DNA of 64,000 nt from Pontibacterium sp964228735 (GCF_964228735.1 NZ_CAXRBQ010000086.1:62001-126000); one strand, 5' to 3'. Positions 33,008 to 42,794 are shown, counted from the first letter of the stretch. Numbers and translations: made by a program. Notes: generated by a model from the letters alone, not told the origin.

Positions 33008-34054
33008 ATGCAGGTAAAAGATTTTCATTTTGAGCTTCCTGAAGAGCTGATTGCGAGTTTTCCGCTGGAAAAACGCACCCAGAGCCGTTTGCTGTGCCTG
33101 GACGGCAACAGCGGTGAGCTGAAACACCGTCACTTTGCCGATGTGCTGGATATGGTGGAAACGGGCGATCTGGTGGTGTTTAACGATACCCGCGTGATTC
33201 CGGCACGTCTGTTTGGCCAGAAAGAGAGTGGCGGCAAGGTTGAGGTGCTGATCGAGCGTTTGCTGGATGATAAACGTGCGTTGGCGCATATCCGTTCCAG
33301 CCGTTCACCTAAGCCGGGCGCCAAGCTGAGTCTGGAAGGTGGTATCGAAGCGCTGATGGTGGCGCGTCACGATAAGCTGTTCGAGCTGGAGTTCCAGCTG
33401 GACGGTCACGTGATCGATGCGCTGGAGCAGCACGGTCATATGCCGTTGCCGCCCTATATGAAGCGCGAAGACCAGTTGTCTGACCGCGAACGCTACCAGA
33501 CGGTGTACAACGCCAAGCCAGGCGCTGTGGCGGCTCCTACCGCCGGTTTGCACTTCGACGAAGAGCTGCTGGCCAAACTGGAAGCAAAAGGCGTTGAGAA
33601 AGCCTTTGTGACACTGCACGTGGGTGCGGGTACCTTCCAGCCGGTGAAAGTGGACAGCATCGATGAGCACAAGATGCACGCTGAGTATATCGAGGTCAGC
33701 GAAGCGGTGTGCGAGCAGGTGAAGGCGACCAAGGCGCGTGGCGGTCGGGTGATCGCGGTGGGCACCACCAGTGTGCGTTGCCTGGAGACCGCATCCCAAA
33801 GCGGTGAGATCCAGCCGTACATGGGCGACACCGATATCTTTATCTATCCTGGCTACGACTACCGCGCGGTAGACGTGCTGATTACCAATTTTCATCTACC
33901 GGAGTCCACGCTGCTGATGCTGGTGAGTGCCTTTGCGGGTTACGAGCATGTGATGCAGGCATACAAGGTGGCGGTAGAGGAGCGTTACCGTTTCTTCAGT
34001 TACGGTGATGCGATGTTTATTACCCGTCAGGGCGGGTCTTTGGAGGCAAAGTGA
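33008..34054 (+). CDS. queA: S-adenosylmethionine:tRNA ribosyltransferase-isomerase
   Basis: A 348-residue enzyme that turns the 7-aminomethyl-7-deazaguanine inserted in tRNA into epoxyqueuosine, using the ribosyl part of SAM. Diagnostic stretches are VFNDTRVIPARLFG, the TAGLHFDEELL region and VGTTSVRCLE. It starts the queuosine/Sec operon; a TAGAAT (-10-like) lies at 32967-32972. Its stop is 14 bases before the tgt start, with a GTG overlapping. Confidence 0.95.
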   Translation: MQVKDFHFELPEELIASFPLEKRTQSRLLCLDGNSGELKHRHFADVLDMVETGDLVVFNDTRVIPARLFGQKESGGKVEVLIERLLDDKRALAHIRSSRSPKPGAKLSLEGGIEALMVARHDKLFELEFQLDGHVIDALEQHGHMPLPPYMKREDQLSDRERYQTVYNAKPGAVAAPTAGLHFDEELLAKLEAKGVEKAFVTLHVGAGTFQPVKVDSIDEHKMHAEYIEVSEAVCEQVKATKARGGRVIAVGTTSVRCLETASQSGEIQPYMGDTDIFIYPGYDYRAVDVLITNFHLPESTLLMLVSAFAGYEHVMQAYKVAVEERYRFFSYGDAMFITRQGGSLEAK

Positions 34055-34068
34055 GCCGAGAATGTTTC

Positions 34069-35190
34069 ATGAAGTTTGAGAAGCTGGGCGAAGACGGTAA
34101 AGCCCGTCGCGGCCGCCTCTCATTTCCACGCGGTGATGTGGAAACGCCGGCATTCATGCCAGTGGGTACCTACGGTACCGTCAAAGGTATGCTGCCACGT
34201 GATGTGAAAGCTACCGGTGCACAGATCTGCCTGGGTAACACCTTTCACCTGATGTTGCGTCCGGGTACCGAGATCATCAAGCAACACGGTGATCTGCACG
34301 ACTTTATGCAGTGGAAAGGGCCGATCCTGACCGATTCCGGCGGTTTCCAGGTATTCAGCCTGGGCAACATGCGTAAGATCACCGAAGAGGGTGTGACTTT
34401 CCAATCGCCGGTGAACGGCGACAAGGTGGTACTGAGCCCGGAGAAGTCGATGGAGGTTCAGCGTGATCTGGGTTCCGACATCGTGATGATCTTCGACGAG
34501 TGCACCCCGTACCCGGCGACCGAAAACGAAGCGGCGCAGTCTATGCGTCTGTCTTTGCGTTGGGCGGAGCGTTCCAAGAACGCCCACGGCGACAGCCCGT
34601 CGGCGCTGTTTGGTATCGTGCAGGGCGGTATGTATGAACACCTGCGTGACGAATCCCTCGAAGGTCTGACCCAGATCGGTTTTGATGGTTACGCCATCGG
34701 TGGCCTGTCTGTGGGGGAACCAAAAGAGGAGATGGTGAAGGTACTGGATCATCTGGCGTACAAGATGCCGGAAGATAAACCCCGTTACCTGATGGGTGTG
34801 GGTAAACCGGAAGATATCGTCGAAGCGGTACGCCGCGGTGTGGATATGTTCGACTGCGTGATGCCAACCCGTAACGCGCGTAACGGTTTCCTGTTCACCA
34901 CCACCGGCATCGTAAAGATCCGCAATTCGTCTAATAAGACCGATACCCGTCCATTGGATGAAACCTGTGACTGTTATACCTGTCAGAACTTCAGTCGCTC
35001 CTACCTGCACCATCTGGACAAGTGCAAGGAGATTCTGGGCTCGCAGCTGAACACCATCCATAACCTGCACTACTACCAGGTACTGATGGCCGGATTGCGC
35101 GAGGCTATTGAACAGGGTAAATTGAGCGACTTTGTTGACGAATTTTACCGTCTGCGGGGCCTTGAAACGCCGCCGCTTGACACCATATAA
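34069..35190 (+). CDS. tgt: tRNA-guanine transglycosylase
   Basis: A 373-residue TIM-barrel enzyme that exchanges guanine 34 for the queuosine precursor preQ1. LTDSGGFQVFSL holds the general acid Asp, FDECTPYPA and GGLSVGEPKEEM are characteristic, and the zinc site is CDCYTC...C...H near the C-terminus. The ATG at 34069 begins MKFEKLGEDGKARRG, matching E. coli Tgt (MKFELDTTDGRARRG); a GTG at 34051 overlapping queA would add six residues. Confidence 0.95.
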   Translation: MKFEKLGEDGKARRGRLSFPRGDVETPAFMPVGTYGTVKGMLPRDVKATGAQICLGNTFHLMLRPGTEIIKQHGDLHDFMQWKGPILTDSGGFQVFSLGNMRKITEEGVTFQSPVNGDKVVLSPEKSMEVQRDLGSDIVMIFDECTPYPATENEAAQSMRLSLRWAERSKNAHGDSPSALFGIVQGGMYEHLRDESLEGLTQIGFDGYAIGGLSVGEPKEEMVKVLDHLAYKMPEDKPRYLMGVGKPEDIVEAVRRGVDMFDCVMPTRNARNGFLFTTTGIVKIRNSSNKTDTRPLDETCDCYTCQNFSRSYLHHLDKCKEILGSQLNTIHNLHYYQVLMAGLREAIEQGKLSDFVDEFYRLRGLETPPLDTI

Positions 35191-35229
35191 GTCAAAAGAA
35201 CATTTATTATACGTTGTGGAGTAAGCTGA

Positions 35230-35559
35230 ATGAGCTTCCTGATCTCTCCTGCATACGCAGAAGGCGCTGCTGTAGCACCTGATTCCGGCATGTTTAACAT
35301 TCTGTTCCTGGTCGGCTTCGGTCTGATCTTCTACTTCTTCATGTGGCGCCCACAGGCAAAACGTGCAAAAGAGCACCGCGAACTGGTTGGTGGTCTGTCG
35401 AAAGGTGACGAAGTCCTGACTGCTGGCGGCATCCTGGGCAAAGTAGTTAAGCTGAACGATGACTACGTTGTTCTGGAGGTAAGCGAAGGTACTGAGCTGA
35501 CTTTCCAGAAAAACCACGTGTCTGCGGCACTTCCAAAAGGCACCCTGAAAAGCATCTGA
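35230..35559 (+). CDS. yajC: Preprotein translocase subunit YajC
   Basis: A 109-residue inner-membrane protein with a single helix (MFNILFLVGFGLIFYFFMWRPQ) and a cytoplasmic YajC domain containing GDEVLTAGGILGKVVKL. It associates with SecDF to assist protein export. It follows tgt, as in many gammaproteobacteria. A terminator-like hairpin separates it from secD. Confidence 0.95.
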   Translation: MSFLISPAYAEGAAVAPDSGMFNILFLVGFGLIFYFFMWRPQAKRAKEHRELVGGLSKGDEVLTAGGILGKVVKLNDDYVVLEVSEGTELTFQKNHVSAALPKGTLKSI

Positions 35560-35576
35560 TCTAACGCTTAATAAGG

Positions 35577-35603
35577 AAACGCCACTTACAAAGTGGCGTT
35601 TTT
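35577..35603 (+). terminator. Hairpin between yajC and secD (attenuator)
   Basis: AAACGCCACTT (35577-35587) pairs with AAGTGGCGTTT (35591-35601) around ACA, followed by TT. As secD starts 24 bases later, partial termination would give YajC in excess over SecDF. Confidence 0.65.
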
Positions 35604-35626
35604 GTATCTGATAGGGACAGGGCACC

Positions 35627-37480
35627 ATGCTCAACCGATACCCCCTCTGGAAAAACCTGCTGGTCGTATTCGTACTGGCACTGGGTGCGTTATACGCTGC
35701 ACCAAACCTCTATCCGGATGACCACGCCATACAGGTGACGGGCACCCGTGATATTTACACGGTCGATCAACAACTGATGAGCCGTGTAACCAATGCCCTG
35801 GAAAAAGCGGGTATTGAGATCAAATCCTCCGAGCTGAACGAACGTAACGGTCTGATCCGCTTTCCTGATGGCGAAGCGCAGCTGAAGGCGAAAGACGTTG
35901 TCGCCAGTGTTGTCGGCGACAACTACGTAGCAGCGCTCAACTTGGCACAGACCACCCCTGACTGGCTGACCTCCATCGGCGCCGGTCCAATGAAATTGGG
36001 TCTGGACCTGCGTGGCGGTGTGCACTTCCTGCTGGAAGTTGACCTGCCAACCGCCGTGTCGCAGAAGCTGGACAACTACAACTCCGAGATTAAGCGTAAG
36101 CTGCGTGATGAGAAGTTGCGTTACCGTACTGTGGATACACAGGATAACGGTGCGCTGGCGGTGAAGTTTCCTAAGCTGGAAACCCGCGATGCAGCACTGA
36201 GCTTCCTGCGTAAGGAGTACCCGGATTTCCTGGTCACCAACGACGACCGCGATGGTGCGTACTACGTAGTGGTGAACCTGTCTGAAGCCAAGATTCGCGA
36301 GATCGAAGACTACGCGCTGAAACAGAACCTGACGACCCTGCGTAACCGTGTCAACGAACTGGGTGTGGCTGAACCGTTGGTACAACGTCAGGGCCGTAAC
36401 CGTATCGTCGTGCAGTTGCCGGGTATTCAGGACACTGCAGCGGCCAAGAAGATCATCGGTAAGACCGCAACGTTGGAATTCCGTCTGGAAGCGAAGACCA
36501 CTGCATCCCGTGCGACCACCGAAACCTACGAGTTCCGTAGCGAACCGGGTCGTACCGCCGTGCTGGAAAAGGCGATCATCATCAAGGGTGATAACGTAGC
36601 CAACGCGCAGGCGAGCTTCGACGAAAATGGCATGCCGCAGGTTAACATCAACCTGGATAGCCAGGGCGGTGAGCTGATGAACCGTACCACCCGCAACGCG
36701 GTTAAGCGTCGCATGGCGGTACTGTTTGTTGAGGACAAAGAGCGCACGGTAACCAAGCAGGTTAACGGCGAGACCGTAACCGAGAAGATTCGTTACCAGG
36801 AGAAGAAGATTATCTCCCTGGCGACCATCCAGTCCGTATTGGGTAACCAGTTCCGTATCACCGGTCTGGACGGTGCAGGCGAATCCTCCGAGTTGGCACT
36901 GTTGCTGCGTGCCGGTGCGCTGGCTGCGCCAATCTACTTCGTGGAAGAGCGTACCGTGGGTCCTAGCCTGGGTGCAGAGAACATCGAACTGGGTGTGACC
37001 TCCGTACAGATCGGTTTCGCCCTGGTACTGATCTTCATGCTGGTGTACTACCGCGTGTTTGGTTTGCTGGCAAACGTGGCGCTGACCCTGAACCTGGTGC
37101 TGCTGGTGGCGGTGATGTCGATGCTGTCGGCAACCCTGACCCTGCCGGGTATCGCCGGTATCGTACTGACCGTCGGTATGGCCGTGGACGCCAACGTTCT
37201 GATCTTCTCCCGTATCAAGGAGGAGCTGAAGAACGGTCTGCCGCCGCAGTCTGCGATCCACGCCGGCTTCGAGCGCGCATTCACCACCATCTTCGATGCC
37301 AACATCACCACCTTACTGGCGGCAGTGATCCTGTTTGCTATGGGTACCGGTCCGGTGAAAGGCTTCGCTATCACTCTGTCCGTGGGTATCGTGACCTCCA
37401 TGTTCACTGCGATCATGGTAACCCGTGCACTGGTTAACCTGGCCTACGGTGGTCGCCAGCTTAAGAAGCTGTCGATCTGA
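35627..37480 (+). CDS. secD: Protein-export membrane protein SecD
   Basis: A 617-residue RND-type protein: one N-terminal helix, a large periplasmic domain (~30-450) and five further helices. KLGLDLRGGVHFLLEVD is the SecD signature, and AVDANVLIFSRIKEE in the membrane part holds the conserved acidic residue for proton-driven function. With SecF it uses the proton motive force to complete translocation through SecYEG. It overlaps nothing and precedes secF by 13 bases. Confidence 0.96.
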   Translation: MLNRYPLWKNLLVVFVLALGALYAAPNLYPDDHAIQVTGTRDIYTVDQQLMSRVTNALEKAGIEIKSSELNERNGLIRFPDGEAQLKAKDVVASVVGDNYVAALNLAQTTPDWLTSIGAGPMKLGLDLRGGVHFLLEVDLPTAVSQKLDNYNSEIKRKLRDEKLRYRTVDTQDNGALAVKFPKLETRDAALSFLRKEYPDFLVTNDDRDGAYYVVVNLSEAKIREIEDYALKQNLTTLRNRVNELGVAEPLVQRQGRNRIVVQLPGIQDTAAAKKIIGKTATLEFRLEAKTTASRATTETYEFRSEPGRTAVLEKAIIIKGDNVANAQASFDENGMPQVNINLDSQGGELMNRTTRNAVKRRMAVLFVEDKERTVTKQVNGETVTEKIRYQEKKIISLATIQSVLGNQFRITGLDGAGESSELALLLRAGALAAPIYFVEERTVGPSLGAENIELGVTSVQIGFALVLIFMLVYYRVFGLLANVALTLNLVLLVAVMSMLSATLTLPGIAGIVLTVGMAVDANVLIFSRIKEELKNGLPPQSAIHAGFERAFTTIFDANITTLLAAVILFAMGTGPVKGFAITLSVGIVTSMFTAIMVTRALVNLAYGGRQLKKLSI

Positions 37481-37493
37481 GGGAGCAAGAGAG

Positions 37494-38408
37494 ATGACTG
37501 AAAAGATTTTGAACTTCATGGGCCTGCGCAAAGTTGCGACAGTGTTCTCGGCAGTCCTGCTGCTGATCTCGATTGGTTCCCTGGCGGTTAACGGCCTGAA
37601 GCTGGGTCTGGACTTCACCGGCGGTAGTCTGGTGGAGGTGGGGTACGAACAGCCTGCCGACCTGAACCGTGTACGTGGCCAGCTGGAAGCAGCGGGTTAC
37701 GACGATGCGGTAGTACAGACCTTTGGTTCGCCAACCGATATCCTGATCCGTCTGGGCCAGGACCACGACCCGAAACTGGGTGACAAGGTGGTTGCTGCGC
37801 TGCAGGAAGGTGAAACTCAGGAACTGACCCTGCGTCGTAACGAGTTTGTCGGCGCCCAGGTGGGTGAGGAACTGCGTGAACAGGGTGGTCTGGGCATGCT
37901 GCTGGCACTGTTCATGATCATGGTGTACGTGGCGTTCCGCTTCCAGTTCAAGTTCTCTGTGGGGGCGGTATCCGCCTTGGCACACGACGTACTGATCGTG
38001 CTGGGCTTCTTCTCCGTATTCCAGCTGGACTTCGACCTGACGGTACTGGCAGCAGTGCTGGCGGTAATCGGTTACTCCCTCAACGATACCATCGTTGTGT
38101 CTGACCGTATCCGTGAGAACTTCCGTAAGGTGCGTAAGGGTACGCCAATCGAGATTATGAACATCTCCCTGAGCCAGACCCTGGGCCGTACCTTAGTAAC
38201 CTCCTTGACCACCTTGCTGGTGCTGGTTGCGCTGGCGGTGTTCGGTGGTGAGATGATCCACGGCTTTGCCATTGCCCTGTTGGTGGGTGTACTGATCGGT
38301 ACTTACTCCTCCATCTACGTGGCGGCGAACGTGCTGATCATGATGAATCTGACCAAGGAAGACCTGATGCCACCGGAGAAGGAGGAGGAGGTCGACGACC
38401 GACCTTAA
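37494..38408 (+). CDS. secF: Protein-export membrane protein SecF
   Basis: A 304-residue partner of SecD with six predicted helices. LGLDFTGGSLVEV and the transmembrane YSLNDTIVVSDRIREN motif are diagnostic. The start is the ATG at 37494 (MTEKILNFMG) after GGGAGCAAGAG; the longer frame from 37425 runs through the end of secD. The last 15 residues are very acidic. An imperfect palindrome and a terminator follow the gene. Confidence 0.95.
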   Translation: MTEKILNFMGLRKVATVFSAVLLLISIGSLAVNGLKLGLDFTGGSLVEVGYEQPADLNRVRGQLEAAGYDDAVVQTFGSPTDILIRLGQDHDPKLGDKVVAALQEGETQELTLRRNEFVGAQVGEELREQGGLGMLLALFMIMVYVAFRFQFKFSVGAVSALAHDVLIVLGFFSVFQLDFDLTVLAAVLAVIGYSLNDTIVVSDRIRENFRKVRKGTPIEIMNISLSQTLGRTLVTSLTTLLVLVALAVFGGEMIHGFAIALLVGVLIGTYSSIYVAANVLIMMNLTKEDLMPPEKEEEVDDRP

Positions 38409-38550
38409 GCTGTTGGTGTATAGCTATTGCGCTTGGCTGTGCTGCGTTAAAAGTCTGCTCAAGATGCTCATTTACTCCCGGTAAACTGCGCTCTTTCACA
38501 GACTTTTGCCTTGCCCAGCCTGCGCTCATAACGTTCTACCCACAACAGCT
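38408..38550. repeat. 143-bp imperfect palindromic intergenic element
   Basis: The ends AGCTGTTG (38408-38415) and CAACAGCT (38543-38550) are inverted repeats. Nested inside are AAAAGTCTG (38449-38457) / CAGACTTTT (38499-38507) and a centre TTTAC-TCCCG-GTAAA (38471-38485), with partial pairing between. It lies between secF and its terminator. I have a general impression that similar palindromes recur between genes in marine gammaproteobacteria. Only one copy is in this window. Confidence 0.6.
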
Positions 38551-38568
38551 CTTCTCGGAAAGAATCTT

Positions 38569-38597
38569 AAAAGCCAGCTAAATGCTGGCTTTTTTTG
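38569..38597 (+). terminator. Intrinsic terminator of the queA-secF operon
   Basis: AAAAGCCAGC and GCTGGCTTTT around TAAAT, followed by more T. It lies about 110 bases before the rnr start. Confidence 0.85.
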
Positions 38598-38706
38598 TTT
38601 TACGGCCGATAAAACGCCTGCTAAGTGCCTGAAATGAAGATAGAAAGCACGACATGCGTTAGACTCATAGAATTAGATTTCGAATTGAATAGGCAAAACC
38701 ATCCGC

Positions 38707-41358
38707 ATGGGTAATAACTGGATCGAAAAAGACCCTCATGCCGCCGCAGAGGCGGAGAAATACGGTAACGCGATTCCTAGCCGCGCCTTCATTATGGAGT
38801 TCCTGGATAACTGGAATGCGCCGATCAGCCATCGTCACCTGTGTCGCGAGCTGGAGATTTACGATCCGGCCGTGGCCGACCCGCTGATGCACCGCCTCAA
38901 GGCGATGTGCCGTGATGGCCAACTGATGAGCAACCGTAAGAACGAGTTCTGTCTGATCAAACGTATGTCGCTGATCCAGGGGCGTGTGATCGGTCACCGT
39001 GACGGTTTTGGTTTTGTGCAGCCGGATGAAGGCGGCGATGACCTGTTCCTGACCCCGCGCGAGATGCGCCAGGTATTTGATGGCGACCGTGTACTGGTGC
39101 AGGAAGTAGGTGTCGACCACAAAGGGCGCCGCGAAGGTAAGATTGTTGAGGTGCTGGAGCACTGCACCCGCAAGCTGGTGGGGCGCTTTACCGGTGACAA
39201 CGGTTTTGGTGAACTGATCCCGGAAAACCAGCGTGTCACCCAGAAAGTCCTGATCGTGCCGGACCCGGAAAACCGCCTGGAATACCAGGATCAGCAGTTG
39301 GTTGTGGTGGAGGTGTTCCGCCAGCCGGGTAAACGCCAGATGCCGCAGGCCCATGTGGTTGAGGTGCTGGGCGACCACATGGCACCGGGGATGGAGATCA
39401 AGGTTGCGATCGCCAACTACGATGTGCCGAACGAGTGGCCGGATACGGTACGCCAGGAGATCGGTGACCTGACCGCTGAGGTGGAAGAGAGCGCTAAGGC
39501 CAACCGCGTCGATCTGCGTCATTTGCCACTGGTCACCATCGACGGTGAAGATGCCAAAGACTTTGATGATGCTGTCTATGCCGAGAAGAAAAAGTCCGGT
39601 GGCTGGCGTCTTTGGGTGGCGATTGCGGATGTGTCCTGGTACGTGCGCCCGGGCAGTGCGCTGGATCTGGAAGGTCACAACCGGGGTAACTCGGTGTACT
39701 TCCCTGAGTTCGTGGTGCCGATGCTGCCGGAGCTGCTCTCTAATGGCCTCTGCTCCCTGAATCCGCACGTAGACCGTCTGGCGATGGTGTGTGAGATGAC
39801 CATCAGTGCCGCCGGTAACCTGTCGGGATACAAGTTCTACGAAGCCGTGATCCAGTCCCACGCACGCCTGACCTACACCAAGGTGGGCAAGATGCTGATG
39901 CAGCCGGAGAGTAAAGACGGCAAGTCCCTGCGTGGCCAATACGCAGATCTGATGCCGCATCTGGAAACACTGCATGGCCTCTATCACAGTCTGCGCGCAG
40001 CGCGTGAAGAGCGTGGTGCGATCGACTTTGAAACCACTGAAACCCGTATCCTGTTTGGTGATGAGCGCAAGATCGAGAAGATCGTGCCGGTGTACCGCAA
40101 CGATGCCCACAAGCTGATCGAGGAGTGCATGCTGTGCGCCAACGTGGCGACCGCACGTTTCCTGGCCAAGCTGAAAGTGCCATCGCTGTACCGTATCCAT
40201 GAAGGACCAAAAGAGCAGAAACTCAGCAGCCTGCGCGCCTACCTGGGCGAGCTGGGATTGAATCTGGGTGGTGGTGATGAACCAACGCCTGCGGACTACC
40301 AATTGCTGGCTGAGCAGATCGAAGGTCGCCCGGATCGTCATGTGATCCAGACCATGATGCTGCGCTCCATGCGTCAAGCGGTCTACAGCCCGGACAACAA
40401 AGGCCACTTTGGTCTGGCGTATGCTGCATATACTCACTTCACCTCCCCAATCCGCCGTTACCCGGACCTGATGGTGCACCGTGCAATCCGTGCCATGATC
40501 CACTCAGCGAAAGAGGACCGTTCAATTGGCCGTCCGGATGAGTTCAGCCCCAACCTGGATTTCCAGTATGGCTACACCCTGGAGCAGATGCTGCAGCTGG
40601 GTGAGCACTGCTCCATGACAGAGCGTCGTGCGGACGATGCAACCCGTGATGTGGTGGCGTGGCTGAAGTGCGAATACATGCAGGATCAGGTGGGTGAGGA
40701 GTTTGACGGCGTCATTTCTGCTGTGACCGGCTTTGGCGTTTTCGTTGAGCTGGAAGACGTGTTTGTTGAAGGCTTGATCCACGTGACCGCGCTGCCAGGG
40801 GATTACTACAATTTTGACGCGGCTAAGCAGCGCCTGGTGGGCGAGCGTACCCGCAAGAACTTCCGTCTGGGTGACCGTTTGCGTGTGCAGGTGGTGCGTG
40901 TAGACCTGGATGAGCGCAAGATTGACTTCGAGCTGGTCAAAACCATCGAAACCCGTGAAAAGGTGAAGAAGCGTCAGTTGCTGGCGGAAGGCAAAATCAG
41001 TGCGCCGTCCGAAGTTGGACGTAAAGCCGATTACGGCAGCAAGCACGAGTGGGAGAGCAATCGTAAGCCGCGCAAGCGTCCGGTCTCGACCAAAGCTAAG
41101 GCGAAAGATCCGCACAACCCACGCCGTAAGCAAGAGAGTGAAGCCAAAGACAAGGCTCGCCTGGAAAAGCTCTCACCGGCCGAACGGGAACTGGCTGAGC
41201 TGGCGCCGAAATCCAAAGGCAAGAGCAAGAAGTCCCTGAAGCGCAAAGGCAAGGCGGGCAAAAAGGCCTCTGTGAAAAAGGTGGTTGCAGCTAAAGCAAC
41301 CACGAAGAAGGGCGCCAAGAAAAGTCCTAAGAAAGTCGCCAAGAAGCCTAAGCGTTAA
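38707..41358 (+). CDS. rnr: Ribonuclease R
   Basis: An 883-residue 3'-5' exoribonuclease. An N-terminal winged-helix region, cold-shock domains (GRVIGHRDGFGFVQPDEG from ~residue 92), the RNB catalytic domain with the metal-binding aspartates DGEDAKDFDDAV (~280) and a C-terminal S1 domain (FDGVISAVTGFGVFVEL) are in order. It ends in a Lys-rich basic tail of about 120 residues, as in E. coli RNase R, important for structured RNA. The common downstream partner rlmB is missing; a convergent gene overlaps the stop by four bases. Confidence 0.96.
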   Translation: MGNNWIEKDPHAAAEAEKYGNAIPSRAFIMEFLDNWNAPISHRHLCRELEIYDPAVADPLMHRLKAMCRDGQLMSNRKNEFCLIKRMSLIQGRVIGHRDGFGFVQPDEGGDDLFLTPREMRQVFDGDRVLVQEVGVDHKGRREGKIVEVLEHCTRKLVGRFTGDNGFGELIPENQRVTQKVLIVPDPENRLEYQDQQLVVVEVFRQPGKRQMPQAHVVEVLGDHMAPGMEIKVAIANYDVPNEWPDTVRQEIGDLTAEVEESAKANRVDLRHLPLVTIDGEDAKDFDDAVYAEKKKSGGWRLWVAIADVSWYVRPGSALDLEGHNRGNSVYFPEFVVPMLPELLSNGLCSLNPHVDRLAMVCEMTISAAGNLSGYKFYEAVIQSHARLTYTKVGKMLMQPESKDGKSLRGQYADLMPHLETLHGLYHSLRAAREERGAIDFETTETRILFGDERKIEKIVPVYRNDAHKLIEECMLCANVATARFLAKLKVPSLYRIHEGPKEQKLSSLRAYLGELGLNLGGGDEPTPADYQLLAEQIEGRPDRHVIQTMMLRSMRQAVYSPDNKGHFGLAYAAYTHFTSPIRRYPDLMVHRAIRAMIHSAKEDRSIGRPDEFSPNLDFQYGYTLEQMLQLGEHCSMTERRADDATRDVVAWLKCEYMQDQVGEEFDGVISAVTGFGVFVELEDVFVEGLIHVTALPGDYYNFDAAKQRLVGERTRKNFRLGDRLRVQVVRVDLDERKIDFELVKTIETREKVKKRQLLAEGKISAPSEVGRKADYGSKHEWESNRKPRKRPVSTKAKAKDPHNPRRKQESEAKDKARLEKLSPAERELAELAPKSKGKSKKSLKRKGKAGKKASVKKVVAAKATTKKGAKKSPKKVAKKPKR

Positions 41359-42719
41359 CCTGCATAAAAGCTGATTGCAGAGGGCAAACGCCATAAGGCG
41401 TAGCCCAGGCTTAGCAGAACGATCCCTGCGCCCAGCCAATAGCGAAATGCTGTTGGCTGGGTGTAATTCCCCTCCTGATCCATCTGCCAGCGCAGCAGCG
41501 CGGCAAAGAACAACCCCACCGTACTGCCGGCCACCACATCCAGCGGCCAGTGAACCCCCAGCAATACTCTTGAGAGTGCCACCGGTGCGATCAGTGCAAA
41601 TGTCGCCAGGTAGATCCTGCGCTTTGTTCGTGCCTCATATTTATGTGCCATCAGCACCGCCCAGCCTGCCAGCAGTGCGGCTGCGCCTGCAGCATGTCCG
41701 CTGGGGAAGCTGGCGCTTTCGTAAAGCTGTTGGCCGATCGCTGGGCGTGGCCAGTCAAATAGCAGCTTCAGCAGTGTATTGATCGCCATGGTGGCTGCGA
41801 CGGTGCCAGCAAAGCAGAGCGCGGCTGACCGGTGTCGGTAAAACCAGAGCAGCAGGGCTGTGGATAAACTGCCCAGCGCCAGGAACAGGCCGTCCCCCGG
41901 CAGGGTGCTCAGCGTTATCGTGGGCAAAAGGTGCTCAGGCAGGCTCTGCATCCGTTCAAAGGTGCTGTGCTCCCAGGAGGGCAGCGCCCAGTATAGGCGC
42001 ACGCCGATGCAGGCAAGCAGGGTGGCCAACATGCTGGTCGCGAACAGGCGGGTACGCAGCTGCCGGTGGGGGTGTTCTGCAAAAGGGTGCAGGTAGCGGT
42101 AGAGCCAGTTGCCGGGTTCCAGCTGGTGGTGGGCCGCCTGAAATAGCACCGCGACAAACATCAGCAGGGCGATCAGCTGTAACCAGATATTCCAGGTCAT
42201 TTGCAGCTCTTCTGCCTGTTGGCCGAGCCAATAGGCGGGCAACAGGGATACCGGCGCCCAACAGGCGGCGGAGAGCAGGTTAAAGACCAGGAAGCGCTGT
42301 GGTGGCATTGCACAGCTTCCTGCGACAAAGGGGATCACTGCCCTTATAGGGCCAACAAAACGCCCCAGGAAGATGCTGCGGCCGCCGTAACGGGCGAAGA
42401 ACCTCTGGCCTTCCGTCAGCCAGTTGGGATGTCGCTTGATGATCGGAAGGGTTGAGATCCAGTGGCTGGCGTAGCGACCCAGCAGGTAGCTGAGCCAGTC
42501 GCCGATCACAGCGCCGATAAAACCGCTCAGCAGCATGAAGGGCAGTGACAGCGCCTGTTGGCCGGCAAACCAGCTTAATGTGGCCAGAATCGCGATCCCG
42601 GGAACGAGAATGCCAACAAAGGCGAGCGACTCCAGCATGGAGAGGACGCCAATTGCCAGCAGAATGCCTAGGCTACTGTTGCTGTTGATCCAGGTGATCA
42701 GGTCGTCCAAGGCGATCAT
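41355..42719 (-). CDS. DedA-PAP2 fusion membrane protein
   Basis: A 454-residue inner-membrane protein joining two domains. Residues ~1-200 are a DedA/SNARE-associated domain (FVGILVPGIAIL, FLGRFVGPIRAVIPFVAG). Residues ~225-450 are a PAP2 phosphatase, with all three catalytic motifs: KLLFDWPRP (K-x6-RP), PSGH, and SRVLLGVHWPLD (SR-x5-H-x3-D). Such fusions may flip and dephosphorylate lipid carriers such as undecaprenyl pyrophosphate or act on phosphatidic acid; the precise substrate is inference. Convergent with rnr (4-base overlap) and divergent from serB. Confidence 0.88.
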   Translation of the reverse strand: MIALDDLITWINSNSSLGILLAIGVLSMLESLAFVGILVPGIAILATLSWFAGQQALSLPFMLLSGFIGAVIGDWLSYLLGRYASHWISTLPIIKRHPNWLTEGQRFFARYGGRSIFLGRFVGPIRAVIPFVAGSCAMPPQRFLVFNLLSAACWAPVSLLPAYWLGQQAEELQMTWNIWLQLIALLMFVAVLFQAAHHQLEPGNWLYRYLHPFAEHPHRQLRTRLFATSMLATLLACIGVRLYWALPSWEHSTFERMQSLPEHLLPTITLSTLPGDGLFLALGSLSTALLLWFYRHRSAALCFAGTVAATMAINTLLKLLFDWPRPAIGQQLYESASFPSGHAAGAAALLAGWAVLMAHKYEARTKRRIYLATFALIAPVALSRVLLGVHWPLDVVAGSTVGLFFAALLRWQMDQEGNYTQPTAFRYWLGAGIVLLSLGYALWRLPSAISFYAG

Positions 42720-42794
42720 CCCTTAGCAGTAAAGCAATAAAGAAGAGTTAACATGTCCTAATACTGTAATCATAGATATGAAATTGATTACCTC

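Noticed and set aside
34120..37261. Two long antisense frames (504 and 523 codons) opposite tgt/yajC and secD
   Set aside because: Low-complexity Gln/His/Val-rich products without a ribosome binding site, opposite conserved genes; shadows of codon bias.
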